NCBI GenBank assembly: GCA_005888755.1 | Contig: VBBQ01000013.1 | Location: 1 to 47,888, forward strand | Direction of reading: 5' to 3' | From: Candidatus Bathyarchaeota archaeon | Lineage (GTDB): Archaea; Thermoproteota; Bathyarchaeia; 40CM-2-53-6 | Length of the DNA stretch: 47,888 nucleotides | Part shown: positions 16,145-24,456 of the stretch, piece by piece | Numbering within the stretch: the stretch's first letter is position 1 | How the letters are laid out: each line of letters begins with the position of its first letter | The notes under the pieces: model-generated | Seen by the model: only the letters and a program-made list of their open reading frames with translations | Database searches by the model: none | What the model was told of the DNA's origin: nothing | Program-made: the position numbers and the translations under genes

Positions 16145-16415
16145 GTGACGAAGGAAAGAATAACTGAACTCTTTGACGAGGTAGGGTTGGTCGGCAAGAA
16201 ACGGCACCGGCCTTCTCAACTTTAGTGCCGGCGAGCAGCAACGAGTCGCAATAGCAAGAGCGTTGGCGAACAAGCCGCGGCTTGTTCTGATGGACGAACC
16301 GACAGGGAGCTTGGACCGGGATACTTCGCGAGCAATCATGCAACTGGTCACGAGTATCCTCAAAGCGGATGGTGTGACTTTGATCATTACGATGCGTAAC
16401 TTTGAGACCCTCTAA
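16145..16415 (+). pseudogene. Decayed ABC transporter ATPase (LolD/MacB type) fragment
   Basis: A plus-strand fragment encodes [18 protein letters not shown], then after a one-base frameshift at about 16221-16223 the signature loop [18 protein letters not shown], Walker [13 protein letters not shown] and VTLIIT. It lacks the N-terminal Walker A half and stops early (MRNFETL), before the usual switch histidine context. This is the C-terminal half of an ABC ATPase of the lipoprotein/MacB export class, truncated and frameshifted. No permease partner is nearby. Confidence 0.8.
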
Positions 16416-16513
16416 GAAACGCCGTCGAGGTCGTTCCTCAAAGCGAGCCGGGTAGCATCGGACTTTATCACAGCCGTGAGCGACGGGCAGACACTGAGGG
16501 TTAGCTGCACCTC

Positions 16514-16714
16514 TTATCGGCGAGGGTTCTCTATTCCCAGGCCTTTCAGTTTGTATTGGAGATGCTTCTCCATGTCCTTCGTCATAAGTAATCCGCTTCT
16601 CATGCTATTGTAGATGAAGAGCCAATAGTCCTTCTGGGCGTTTCTCTCTCCTCCGATGCCGACAACGTAGAGTTCAATCTGATCTAGCAGGTTCATCACG
16701 TCTCGATCTCTCAA
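16514..16714 (-). CDS. Small hypothetical protein downstream of the beta-synthase gene
   Basis: Protein of 66 residues, mixed helix and strand character (NLLDQIELYVVGIGGE near the start, basic C-terminus GIENPRR). It begins 14 nt after the stop of the cystathionine beta-synthase-like gene on the same strand, so it is probably co-transcribed. No motif is recognised. The stop-start spacing and balanced composition are the reasons for calling it. Confidence 0.5.
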   Translation of the reverse strand: MRDRDVMNLLDQIELYVVGIGGERNAQKDYWLFIYNSMRSGLLMTKDMEKHLQYKLKGLGIENPRR

Positions 16715-16728
16715 CCTTCATCCACCTC

Positions 16729-17703
16729 TCAAGTTACCGAGAAGCCTTGTTCCGTCATCCATTTGTCTGAGAATATCTTGCTGAGATAGTTCCGGCCAGT
16801 GTCAGGGAGCAACGTGACAATCATTTTGTGCTCATCCAGGCGCTCTGCAACCCTCAAGGCCGCTTGCACTGCTGTTCCTCCGGACCCTCCCACCATGATT
16901 CCTTCTTCCTGAGCGAGTCGTCGGGCCATCTGGAAAGCGTCGGTGTCAGAGACCTGTATGACGTCGTCTACAATCGACATGTCCAGTGTTCCAGGCATGA
17001 AATCCTCCCCTATCCCCTCCACCTTGTACTGGTGGGGCTGCTCATTTTGTCCGTGAAAACGTGGATAGAAAATGGACCCCTCTGGATCCGCGCCGACAAC
17101 GTTCAGGCCTTTTTTCTTCTCTTTTAGAAACCGACCTATTCCTGTGATGGTCCCTCCGGTTCCTATGCCGCAGACAAAAACGTCCACCTTTCCCTCAGTC
17201 TGGCGCCAAATCTCGGGCCCCGTTGTCCGGTAGTGAGCACCAGGATTGGCCCGGTTCTCGTACTGGTTAGGCACGTAGGAGTGGGGAGTCTCTCGTGCCA
17301 GCCTCTCCGCGACCTTAGTATAATGTTCAGCGGATTCCGGTGGAACGTTTGTAGGCGTCACCACCACTTTCGCTCCGTATGCTCGTAGGATCGCCCGCTT
17401 CTCTTCGCTCATCTTGTCCGGCATGACAAAGATCATCTTGTAGCCTTTCACGGAGGCAACCATTGCCAAACCGACTCCCGTGTTTCCTGAAGTAGGTTCT
17501 ATGATAGTTCCACCAGGCTTTAGGAGTCCTTTCCTCTCCGCTTCCTCGATCATCGCAACTCCAATTCGATCCTTGACACTTCCACCAGGGTTGAGGTTTT
17601 CCAGCTTGGCGAGAATAGTAGGTTTGAGACCTTGCGAGACCTTGTTCAGCCGGACGAGAGGGGTGTTTCCAATAACATCCAATATGGTCTTGTGAACTTC
17701 CAT
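16729..17703 (-). CDS. Cystathionine beta-synthase-like / cysteine synthase
   Basis: PLP-dependent beta-family enzyme, 324 residues. The PLP lysine is in NPGGSVKDRIG (about residue 44). The substrate loop is PTSGNTGVGLAM, and the phosphate-binding GIGTGGTITGIGRFLKEK segment is intact. The stretch DPEGSIFYPR and YKVEGIGEDFMP resembles cystathionine beta-synthase more than CysK, but there is no C-terminal CBS regulatory pair. With the gamma-lyase gene on the same strand it probably forms a reverse transsulfuration pathway, condensing serine (or an activated serine) with homocysteine. O-acetylserine or O-phosphoserine sulfhydrylase activity is an alternative. Starts at ATG 17703. Confidence 0.88.
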   Translation of the reverse strand: MEVHKTILDVIGNTPLVRLNKVSQGLKPTILAKLENLNPGGSVKDRIGVAMIEEAERKGLLKPGGTIIEPTSGNTGVGLAMVASVKGYKMIFVMPDKMSEEKRAILRAYGAKVVVTPTNVPPESAEHYTKVAERLARETPHSYVPNQYENRANPGAHYRTTGPEIWRQTEGKVDVFVCGIGTGGTITGIGRFLKEKKKGLNVVGADPEGSIFYPRFHGQNEQPHQYKVEGIGEDFMPGTLDMSIVDDVIQVSDTDAFQMARRLAQEEGIMVGGSGGTAVQAALRVAERLDEHKMIVTLLPDTGRNYLSKIFSDKWMTEQGFSVT

Positions 17704-17802
17704 TGAGACAGCTGCTTCCTTTCATATCTTCAATCAAAGGTTGTTTATCTGAATAATGCAGACCCGTCCTTCCACTCAGCTCACTTGTTCTTCTTGGCAC
17801 CT

Positions 17803-18205
17803 TCACGAATAATTCGAAGAACTTGTCCGCCCCGCTTGGCGGAGTTTTCTTCTTGGGCTCAGGGTGACGGTTCTGCCTGGCTTTTCGAACCGTTTTGCGA
17901 GCACAAAGACCCCAAAGGAGAGAAGCGCTCCTGCAATCGCTGTGACTGTCGAGCTTAGGATCGTAGTGGTCTCTCCCACTGAACTTATCAGGCTGGCTAT
18001 TTGATCCGTTGGCAGGCGAAAGTGTCAGTGCCAAGCCGACCACGCTTTGAATGGTCAACAACGAGAATGCTGCGATTATCAGCGTCCAGGCACGGAACGA
18101 GCCTGTTATCCTTTGAACCTCGTACGCGTAGAATACCACGCCTGCTTCGAAGATGAGTTCTAGAACCGCGAAGTAGAGCGTTGGGAGGACGATTGGATCC
18201 AGCAT
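17803..18205 (-). pseudogene. Two- to four-helix membrane protein with a frameshift
   Basis: Starts at ATG 18205 (MLDPIVLPTLYFAVLELIF) and encodes three hydrophobic segments up to TLSPAN near 18010. There the coding frame shifts by one base, and the sequence continues with SLISSVGETTTILSSTV, a further membrane helix (AIAGALLSFGVFVLAKRF) and a basic tail ending at 17803. Without the shift the first frame runs out-of-register into the beta-synthase gene, which is implausible. Either a decayed gene or a base error in the assembly. Function unknown. Confidence 0.55.
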
Positions 18206-18332
18206 TCATTCTATTGCCTCACTTTCGTATCTCCGCTGTCCCAAGGAAGAAATCCATGAATTTCTCCGACGCAACCCTCCGAGGCGAGCCAGCGATTACT
18301 CCTTCATAGTTCGCAAATGCAGACTCTTGATT

Positions 18333-18661
18333 CTATCCTGTCGAGGTAATCTGGAACTCTCTCAACCGCTTATCATGATCGCTACCCCTCATCTTCAGAA
18401 GTTTACGAGGGCCTTTCGCATCGAGGACTCGATCTCGACCGGCTTGAGAGCGACGACACAGTCGACCAGGAAGCTCAATCCTTCCTCGGTAGCTGCGAAA
18501 GACCCTCCTGCCATTCTCCAAGCTTGACCCCATTAACCGAGTACTGAAGGGCTAGCGTTGTTTTTCCGCAGCCAGCGCTCCCAGCCGCCATCACCGCGTC
18601 GCCTTGCATGAATCCGCCATGTAACATCTCGTTACAACTCGGTTATCCCGGTCCGAACTCT
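18333..18661 (-). pseudogene. Decayed KaiC/RecA-like ATPase
   Basis: Pieces of a KaiC-family ATPase can be read on the minus strand across several frames. They are RVRTGITEL, then EMLHGGFMQGDAVMAAGSAGCGKTT (Walker A) and LALQYSVNGVKLGE, then TEEGLSFLVDCVVALKPVEI and ESSMRKALV, and finally KMRGSDHDKRLREFQIT, the typical C-terminal strand region. The central part carrying Walker B is missing, and at least three frameshifts are present. It lies just downstream of a winged-helix gene on the same strand, so an intact operon may once have included it. Confidence 0.8.
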
Positions 18662-18716
18662 ACCGTCCTCTCAGACCCTTTCAGAGAAGAACTGGTCGAA
18701 TCCAGAGACCCCTGTC

Positions 18717-19028
18717 CTAGAACTTGGTGTCGTCAATTTTCTCAACTCCCTCCAGATTCCTCAGATGTTTCGCGATAGCGTCCAAGACCTCCCGGTCTCT
18801 AGCACGGTCCAAGAGCAAGACTTCCGAACGTCCAATCCTCCTCGTCTTCAGGATACCCAGATTCACCAGACCCCGGACATCCTCTTCGATCGCGTTCCCG
18901 GTTCTCCCAATACGACGCGCGATACTGTCGAGAGTGTCGATAAGTCCAGGGTTGCGGTGGAACAAAACCAGTAAGTCTCCGGTAGTCTCCGAAGCTAGAA
19001 GCGTTTCCAGCATCTGCGCGGCGCTCAC
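18717..19028 (-). CDS. Winged helix-turn-helix regulator
   Basis: Protein of 103 residues with an archaeal winged-helix layout. The first helix is around TGDLLVLFHRNP, the helix-turn-helix follows at TLDSIARRIGRTGNAIEEDVRGLVNLG, and the wing is at KTRRIGRSEVLLLD, with a C-terminal helix. The GTG start at 19028 overlaps the stop of the upstream gene (GTGA), implying translational coupling with it. It is a likely DNA-binding regulator; no ligand or metal site is visible. The adjacent decayed KaiC-like gene may have been its partner. Confidence 0.7.
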   Translation of the reverse strand: MSAAQMLETLLASETTGDLLVLFHRNPGLIDTLDSIARRIGRTGNAIEEDVRGLVNLGILKTRRIGRSEVLLLDRARDREVLDAIAKHLRNLEGVEKIDDTKF

Positions 19029-19435
19029 TTTTTCCGCGCCTCCATCGCACAAGCTTCCTTTGCCCTCTCGAGGGCTTCACCATAATCGAAGCGTTCTTGA
19101 GAATTGTATGGAATATTCAGCTTCCGGAATAGGTCTTTGACTATGACTTTCTCAAGGACTCCTGCCCCGCTGCCGAATACAGATTGTAGTTTCCTGTGGA
19201 ACTCCTTTGGATCGGTTGCCTCATTGAACATGCCCTGGCCATTTAGAACTCCGAGGATTGCTTGACCCAGAGCCGCCTTAACCCCCTCGCCGATGCTGAG
19301 CTGTAGCATCGAAGAGAAGGTTTTCTCTTGAGCCAGCTTTGAGCTGGTTCTGTTTGTCTTCCAGCTTGTTCGGAAGTCGTCCTGAGGCATGGTTGAAACG
19401 GACGAACTCATGACTGGAGCTAGGCTCCTGCTCAC
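19025..19435 (-). CDS. Helical hypothetical protein coupled to the winged-helix gene
   Basis: Protein of 136 residues with a flexible Ser/Thr-rich N-terminus and a helical core (SIGEGVKAALGQAILGVLN, then DPKEFHRKLQSVFGSGAGVL). The core resembles the small protein encoded divergently at 19607: a helix with G-x-A-x-x-A-I, a loop, then F-x-x-x-L-x-x-x-FG. It shares a stop/start overlap with the downstream winged-helix gene, so both are made together. Function unknown; signalling or gene-regulation partner is an inference from context. Confidence 0.6.
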   Translation of the reverse strand: MSRSLAPVMSSSVSTMPQDDFRTSWKTNRTSSKLAQEKTFSSMLQLSIGEGVKAALGQAILGVLNGQGMFNEATDPKEFHRKLQSVFGSGAGVLEKVIVKDLFRKLNIPYNSQERFDYGEALERAKEACAMEARKK

Positions 19436-19606
19436 TTGTCTCGTTGAGACCCGTTCAAGCGATAAACTCGCTGTAACCTAGCCCGCGCCATTCTAGTTGT
19501 TACAAAATCGGCCCCGAAATCGTGAACATTTACAATGAACAGGGAAAGATAGGTTACAACACATGTATTCGCTCTGATTCCTGGGCTACGTTGAGCTGGA
19601 CAACTC

Positions 19607-19834
19607 TTGCGGTCTCCTCTGGTAGAAGTATTCCACGAGACCCTAGGCTTGTGTTTGGCTTCAACCCTCAAAGACATGCTGGGCCTTGCAGCTTGTGAAT
19701 CCGTGTACGGTCTCTTAGAGAGAAACGGGTTTCCTAGACGGGAAATTTGCAACAGATTCGATGACACTGTGACTGTGTTGACTAGAGCCTTTGGGCGTAT
19801 CGTCCTGGGTGCTCGTCCATCGAACCGTTGTTGA
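19607..19834 (+). CDS. Small helical hypothetical protein
   Basis: Protein of 75 residues. The pattern LGLAACESVYGLLERNGFP followed by ICNRFDDTVTVLTRAFG is a two-helix core similar to that of the protein at 19025-19435, transcribed in the opposite direction. It looks like a compact archaeal family in which an AA/SV helix, a charged loop and an L-x-x-x-FG helix recur. The start is an ATG at 19607. Function unknown. Confidence 0.55.
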   Translation: MRSPLVEVFHETLGLCLASTLKDMLGLAACESVYGLLERNGFPRREICNRFDDTVTVLTRAFGRIVLGARPSNRC

Positions 19835-20204
19835 AATGTTTAGTCAGTACTCGCAAAGAGCCGGATTTTCCTGCCAGGATTCTCTAAGACATCGATTGAT
19901 CGTCTTGAAAGAGGGCGGTTGTTGTTAATCACTTGATTCCAAAGAGCAGGCATGACGGGATAGACTTTGACAGACCGGAAGGAACAAGAGTTGCGAGGTC
20001 GTGAGATAGTGGCAATCGCAACGGTTCCCATGATAATTCCTGAACACGTCGAAAAAGGCGTCAAAGCGGCTTGACGCGTCGATCATGAGTCGCCAGGGTA
20101 GCCTGTGAGGGATATTTCGAGTAAGCCGCGAATAGACCGCTTTTCTTGCAAGAAATGCATAAATTAGCGCCACAGCCGCGGGTGCGAAGCCGGACGATTC
20201 AAAA
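19835..20204 (+). other. Intergenic region with the Lrp-domain promoter
   Basis: No convincing gene. It holds a clear TATA element near 20158 and a short frame ending at 20073 that is too small to support. A large part of the region has mixed, non-coding composition. Confidence 0.35.
20158..20166 (+). promoter_or_regulatory. TATA box for the Lrp-domain gene
   Basis: CATAAATTA preceded by a purine-rich AAGAAATG (possible BRE) lies about 40 nt upstream of ATG 20205. Confidence 0.5.
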
Positions 20205-20519
20205 ATGGCCTCGCTAATCGCGTTCGTTAGCATATTCGTGGAGTCGCCTTACATGGATGATGTAGTGCAGGCCCTATCTCGTCTGGACAAGGTGGTCGAT
20301 CTTTACGAGGTCACCGGCGAGTTTGACATTGTCACTGTCGTCTCAGCCTCAGACATTGAGGAGTTTCGAGATGTCCTGAAAAACAAGATAATGAAGGTCA
20401 AAGGGGTCAAGAGCACTGTGAGCTCAATCGTTCTAAAAACTCACAAGGGCTCCGGGTCCAACGGCGACATCTTGAACGCGACTTCCGCGGTGTCGGCTTC
20501 TGTCAGCCACAGGAAATAG
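20205..20519 (+). CDS. Stand-alone Lrp/AsnC ligand-binding (RAM) domain
   Basis: Protein of 104 residues matching the Lrp/AsnC effector-binding domain alone: a beta-alpha-beta-beta-alpha-beta fold with ALSRLDKVVDLYEVTGEFDI and the conserved G-E-x-D-I turn, but no helix-turn-helix. A Ser/Gly-rich tail follows residue 84. Such domains form dimers/octamers that bind amino acids and can regulate full Lrp proteins. The gene sits 81 nt upstream of kdpA on the same strand, so a role in the potassium system is possible but unproven. Confidence 0.8.
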   Translation: MASLIAFVSIFVESPYMDDVVQALSRLDKVVDLYEVTGEFDIVTVVSASDIEEFRDVLKNKIMKVKGVKSTVSSIVLKTHKGSGSNGDILNATSAVSASVSHRK

Positions 20520-20600
20520 ATTAACCACCCTTGAATCCTGAGACCATTCTATGGAGGCTGTTAGCGGCTGATCGACCCGAGCAATCTATTCTTACTCATC

Positions 20601-22286
20601 ATGATTCTCGTCGTAGCCATACTGTCAGGGCGGTTTCTAGCACCCTACATCACTAGAGTTTTCTCACGCTCCCCCAGCCGACTAGACAAGGTTCTCAATC
20701 CCATCGAGAAAGGAATCTATCGGCTTATCAGCGTAGATCCAGCTCGCGGCATGGGCTGGAAAGAATACTTCCTTGCTGCACTCGTTGTCAACATTTTCCA
20801 GATGGCGATCGCCTTCATAATATTCGCGTTTCAAGGCGTGCTCCCTTTGAACCCGCAAGGGTTTCCTGGTCTCTCCTGGGACTTGGCGTTCATGCAGGTT
20901 ATCAGTTTCGGCACCAACACCAACCTACAACACTACAACGGCGAAGGGAACTGCATCCAGTTGCCAAACTGCGCCGCGCTGACGCCGGGTGTTCCCGGTC
21001 TTTCATATCTCAGCGAAATGATGGCCGTTCAGTTTCTGCAGTTCACAAGTGCAGCAACAGGAATCTGCGTGGCTGTCGCAATGATTCGAGGTTTCGTCGC
21101 CCATTCCAAGGACTTGGGTAATTTCTACGTGGACTTCACGAGGTCTCTGACGAGAATACTGTTTCCTCTGTGCTTTGTGGCATCGCTCGTGTTTGTCGGC
21201 CTTGGAGTTCCTCAGACTTTGACCGGCTACCATATCGTTTCAACAGTGGAGGGTGCCACGACCAGAGCGACTCAAACAATTCTGGTTGGACCCGTCGCTT
21301 CCCTCGTCAGCATTATGCAACTCGGAACGAACGGAGGAGGATATTACGGGGCGAATTCGGCATATCCTTTCCAGAACCCGAACCCTGCGTCTGACATATT
21401 CCAGATCTTTCTCATGCTGCTCATTCCGACAACGCTCTGTTTCGTATTCGGCCAGTTAACTGGCAAGAAGCGAGAGACTCGTCCAATCCTCTGGGGTGCC
21501 TACTCCCTCTTCGCACTTGATCTCCTGATCGCTTTCACGCCAAACCTTCCGGTGGTGGGTCCAGGGATGGAGGTCCGGTTTGGAGGCTTCTTCTCCGTAT
21601 TCTGGACCGTCGTCACGACAGCGGTGACCACCGGCTCGGTCAACGCATCCTTGTCGGGGCTAAACCCGCTTGTCATACTCTCGGCTTTCAATGGAATGTT
21701 GATCCAAGCAACTCCCGGTGGAAAGGGAGTTGGGGTGATGTACATGGTCATGTTCATCATTCTCACAGTCTTCATCGTCGGCCTAATGTCCGGTCGGACG
21801 CCTGAGTATTTGGGACTGAAAATTACCGCCCGAGATGTTAAGCTGGTAATGATCGCTTTTCTCGTTCATCCGGTTATCGTCCTCGTTCCGACAGTGCTCG
21901 CTTATTCGACTGGGGCTGCTGGCGCGATCGGCGTTGGAACGAGTTCTATCGGTTTCACCAAGATCTTCTATGAGTTCACATCCGCCGCCGCGAACAACGG
22001 AAGCGACTTTCTCGGAGCATCAGCCAATACGCCATTCTTCAACATCTCAACAGCCCTCGTGATGTTTCTAGGACGCTTCGCACCCATCGGGCTATTGCTT
22101 TCACTCGGCGGATCTATGATCAATAGAAAGAGGCTCACCACAGAAGCCGGCGTAAGGACAGATAGCCCCCTCTTTGCACTGATCCTTGTCGGAAGCATAC
22201 TTGTCCTAGTCCTCCTCACCTTCTTCCCGTTCCTCGCACTAGGCCCCATTCTAGAATTTTTCCAGGGACATGTAAACGGATTCTAG
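20601..22286 (+). CDS. kdpA: K+-transporting ATPase subunit A
   Basis: Potassium-binding, channel-like subunit of the KdpABC P-type ATPase, 561 residues, about ten membrane helices. Four selectivity-filter-like loops are visible: SFGTNTNLQHYNGE (about 103-116), LGTNGGGYYGANSAYPFQNPNP (about 241-262, partly), ATPGGKGVG (about 371-379) and AANNGSDF (about 463-470). Length matches the family. ATG 20601 is the first normal start, although the frame is open back to about 20562 without another ATG, GTG or TTG. kdpB follows after 11 nt. No kdpD/kdpE sensor pair is present in the window. Confidence 0.96.
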   Translation: MILVVAILSGRFLAPYITRVFSRSPSRLDKVLNPIEKGIYRLISVDPARGMGWKEYFLAALVVNIFQMAIAFIIFAFQGVLPLNPQGFPGLSWDLAFMQVISFGTNTNLQHYNGEGNCIQLPNCAALTPGVPGLSYLSEMMAVQFLQFTSAATGICVAVAMIRGFVAHSKDLGNFYVDFTRSLTRILFPLCFVASLVFVGLGVPQTLTGYHIVSTVEGATTRATQTILVGPVASLVSIMQLGTNGGGYYGANSAYPFQNPNPASDIFQIFLMLLIPTTLCFVFGQLTGKKRETRPILWGAYSLFALDLLIAFTPNLPVVGPGMEVRFGGFFSVFWTVVTTAVTTGSVNASLSGLNPLVILSAFNGMLIQATPGGKGVGVMYMVMFIILTVFIVGLMSGRTPEYLGLKITARDVKLVMIAFLVHPVIVLVPTVLAYSTGAAGAIGVGTSSIGFTKIFYEFTSAAANNGSDFLGASANTPFFNISTALVMFLGRFAPIGLLLSLGGSMINRKRLTTEAGVRTDSPLFALILVGSILVLVLLTFFPFLALGPILEFFQGHVNGF

Positions 22287-22297
22287 GGGGGAAACCC

Positions 22298-24445
22298 ATG
22301 TCGACAAGATTGAGCAAGATGATGTCCGCCCGGCGAACAACCCTAATTTCCCGGAAGGTACTCATCGATTCGCTTGTCCGCCTAAGTCCACTCAGGCTGA
22401 TCGCGAACCCTGTAATGCTGATTGTGGAGATCACATTCTTCATCGTGATAGCCATGGCACTCGATCCTGAAGCGTTCCCCAGACTCGCAAGCTCTTCCCT
22501 CCAAGTATTCTACGTGGAGGTTGCATTGATTCTTCTGATTACCGTCTGGTTCAGCACCCTATCCGATGCGCTTGCAGAGAGTCAGGCGAAGAACACGGCC
22601 AATAGCCTTCGAAGGCTGGAGATGGAGGTGTCTAGCAAGAAGATACTGATCGAAGCTGGTTCTAGGCGAATCGTTCCTACTCCGTCAAGGGAACTTCGTA
22701 CTGGTGACCTCATTCTTCTAGAGAAGAATGACACGGTTCCCATCGACGCGCAAGTCCTGGAAGGAATCGCCATGGTGGATGAGTCACTTCTCACAGGGGA
22801 ATCCACTGCGGTTCGGAAGGCTCCGGGAGACGATGTGATCGGGGGATCGCAGGTCCTCAGCGACACTCTCACAGCGAAGGTTACCGTCAATCCTGACGAG
22901 ACTTTCATCAATCAGATGATTAGAATGGTTGAGTCGTCCAAGAGGCCGAAGACCCCAAACGAGCAAGCCGTAACCATTGTCCTGATAGGCCTCACAGCAA
23001 TCTTCACCATCCTAATCGGAGCTTTGCTAGGCGTGTCCCTTGTTCTTAGCCTCGCAGCCGACCTTTCAGTCCTGATAGCACTCTACGTCTGCCTCCTACC
23101 AACGACCATTGGGGCTCTCCTGCCCTCGATCGGCTTGTCAGGCATATCTCGGCTCTACAAGGAAAAGATCGTTGCAAAATCTGGTCGTGCGGTCGAGACG
23201 GCCGGCGATACTGACGTCATTCTTCTCGACAAGACCGGAACTATCACAGTCGGCAACAGGCAAGCAGTGGAGTTCCTACCCTTTCTAGAGTTCAATGAGA
23301 GAGATGTGGGTGAAGCAGCCTTTCTTGCTTCGTGGCATGATGATACTCCTGAGGGTAGGAGCCTGATCAGGCTTGCCTACGAGGCCGGTTTTGTGCCCAA
23401 AGAGATGAACGCTCTAGACGCCTCGGAGGTCTACGAGTTCAGCGCCAGCACACGAACGAGCGGCGTCAAGCTGGCGGGAGGGACTGGCTTCATGCTCCCA
23501 AAGAGCGGCGGAACGGGCCGTGAGAGGGGAAGGCTCAGGAGAAAATTCGAACCTCACGTGGAGGGTGGCGTCCCGATTGGATCGGACGAAACAGAGATCA
23601 TCAAGGGTGCCCCTGATGCTATCAAGAAAATTGTCAAGTCTGTTCCAGCCGACTATGACAAGATCGTTCAGGAAATATCGGCTGCTGGTGATACAGCCAT
23701 GGCGCTTTCGAGAAATCGAGAAGCAATCGGGATTGTGCGGTTGAGAGATGTTCTCAAACCCGACATCAGGGAGAAGATAATGGCGGTTAAGGTGATGGGC
23801 ATTAGACCAGTCATGATAACTGGTGACCAGCCACTCACCGCCAAGAGCATAGCTGCCGAGGTGGGAATTGACGAGTACCAGCCAGAGGCGAAACCCGAGG
23901 ACAAGTATGACATTGTCAAGAGAGAGCAGGCCGAGACGAGAATTGTTGCAATGATAGGAGACGGGACCAATGATGCCCCTGCGCTAGCGATGGCCGATGT
24001 GGGTCTAGCGATGAATTCTGGAACTCAAGCCGCAAAAGAGGCTGCTAACATGGTAGACCTTGAATCGAATCCCGCCAAGATCATAGAAGTAGTGATGCTC
24101 GGCAAACAGTTACTGATGACTCGAGGCGCAGTAACGACGTTCAGCATCGCGAACGATGTCGCGAAGTATTTTGCGATAATGCCTGTGCTGTTTGCGTCAA
24201 CTGTCCCCGAGCTGAAGGCTTTGAACGTGCTCGGGCTTGGACTCAACACTGCTGTGCTCTCGGCCCTTATCTTCAACGCTATCATCATTCCCCTTCTCAT
24301 TCCCCTGGCGATGAGGGGGGTCACGTTCAAGCCCTCTGGGACAATGACTCTTTTCCTGAAGAACACGATGATCTATGGGTTTGGCGGAGTCATCGTTCCA
24401 TTCGTCGGTATCAAGCTGATAGACATCGCGATATCGTTGGTCTAG
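22298..24445 (+). CDS. kdpB: K+-transporting ATPase subunit B (P-type ATPase)
   Basis: Catalytic P-type ATPase subunit, 715 residues. The phosphorylated Asp is D311 in LLDKTGTITVGN, TGES is near 165-168 and the hinge GDGTNDAPA near 554-562. Membrane segments cluster at residues 35-90, 225-275 and the C-terminal 120 residues. It is longer than usual because of an insertion in the nucleotide-binding domain near residues 392-425 (GGTGFMLPKSGG, then RERGRLRRKFEPHVEGG), between SGVKL and the EIIKGAPDAI strand. It energises uptake of K+ through KdpA. Spacing to kdpA (11 nt) and kdpC (11 nt) indicates one operon. Confidence 0.96.
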   Translation: MSTRLSKMMSARRTTLISRKVLIDSLVRLSPLRLIANPVMLIVEITFFIVIAMALDPEAFPRLASSSLQVFYVEVALILLITVWFSTLSDALAESQAKNTANSLRRLEMEVSSKKILIEAGSRRIVPTPSRELRTGDLILLEKNDTVPIDAQVLEGIAMVDESLLTGESTAVRKAPGDDVIGGSQVLSDTLTAKVTVNPDETFINQMIRMVESSKRPKTPNEQAVTIVLIGLTAIFTILIGALLGVSLVLSLAADLSVLIALYVCLLPTTIGALLPSIGLSGISRLYKEKIVAKSGRAVETAGDTDVILLDKTGTITVGNRQAVEFLPFLEFNERDVGEAAFLASWHDDTPEGRSLIRLAYEAGFVPKEMNALDASEVYEFSASTRTSGVKLAGGTGFMLPKSGGTGRERGRLRRKFEPHVEGGVPIGSDETEIIKGAPDAIKKIVKSVPADYDKIVQEISAAGDTAMALSRNREAIGIVRLRDVLKPDIREKIMAVKVMGIRPVMITGDQPLTAKSIAAEVGIDEYQPEAKPEDKYDIVKREQAETRIVAMIGDGTNDAPALAMADVGLAMNSGTQAAKEAANMVDLESNPAKIIEVVMLGKQLLMTRGAVTTFSIANDVAKYFAIMPVLFASTVPELKALNVLGLGLNTAVLSALIFNAIIIPLLIPLAMRGVTFKPSGTMTLFLKNTMIYGFGGVIVPFVGIKLIDIAISLV

Positions 24446-24456
24446 GAAAGAAAACC

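Noticed and set aside
15947-16387. Long minus-strand frame upstream of the cystathionine lyase gene
   Set aside because: It is antisense to the recognisable ABC ATPase fragment, and the upstream extension of the lyase frame here has no homology.
17327-17802. Continuation of the membrane-protein frame into the beta-synthase gene
   Set aside because: It is the out-of-register continuation after a frameshift; the real frame ends at 17803.
19958-20073. 35-codon plus-strand frame with PEHVEKGVKAA end
   Set aside because: Too short, no motif, and not linked to a promoter.
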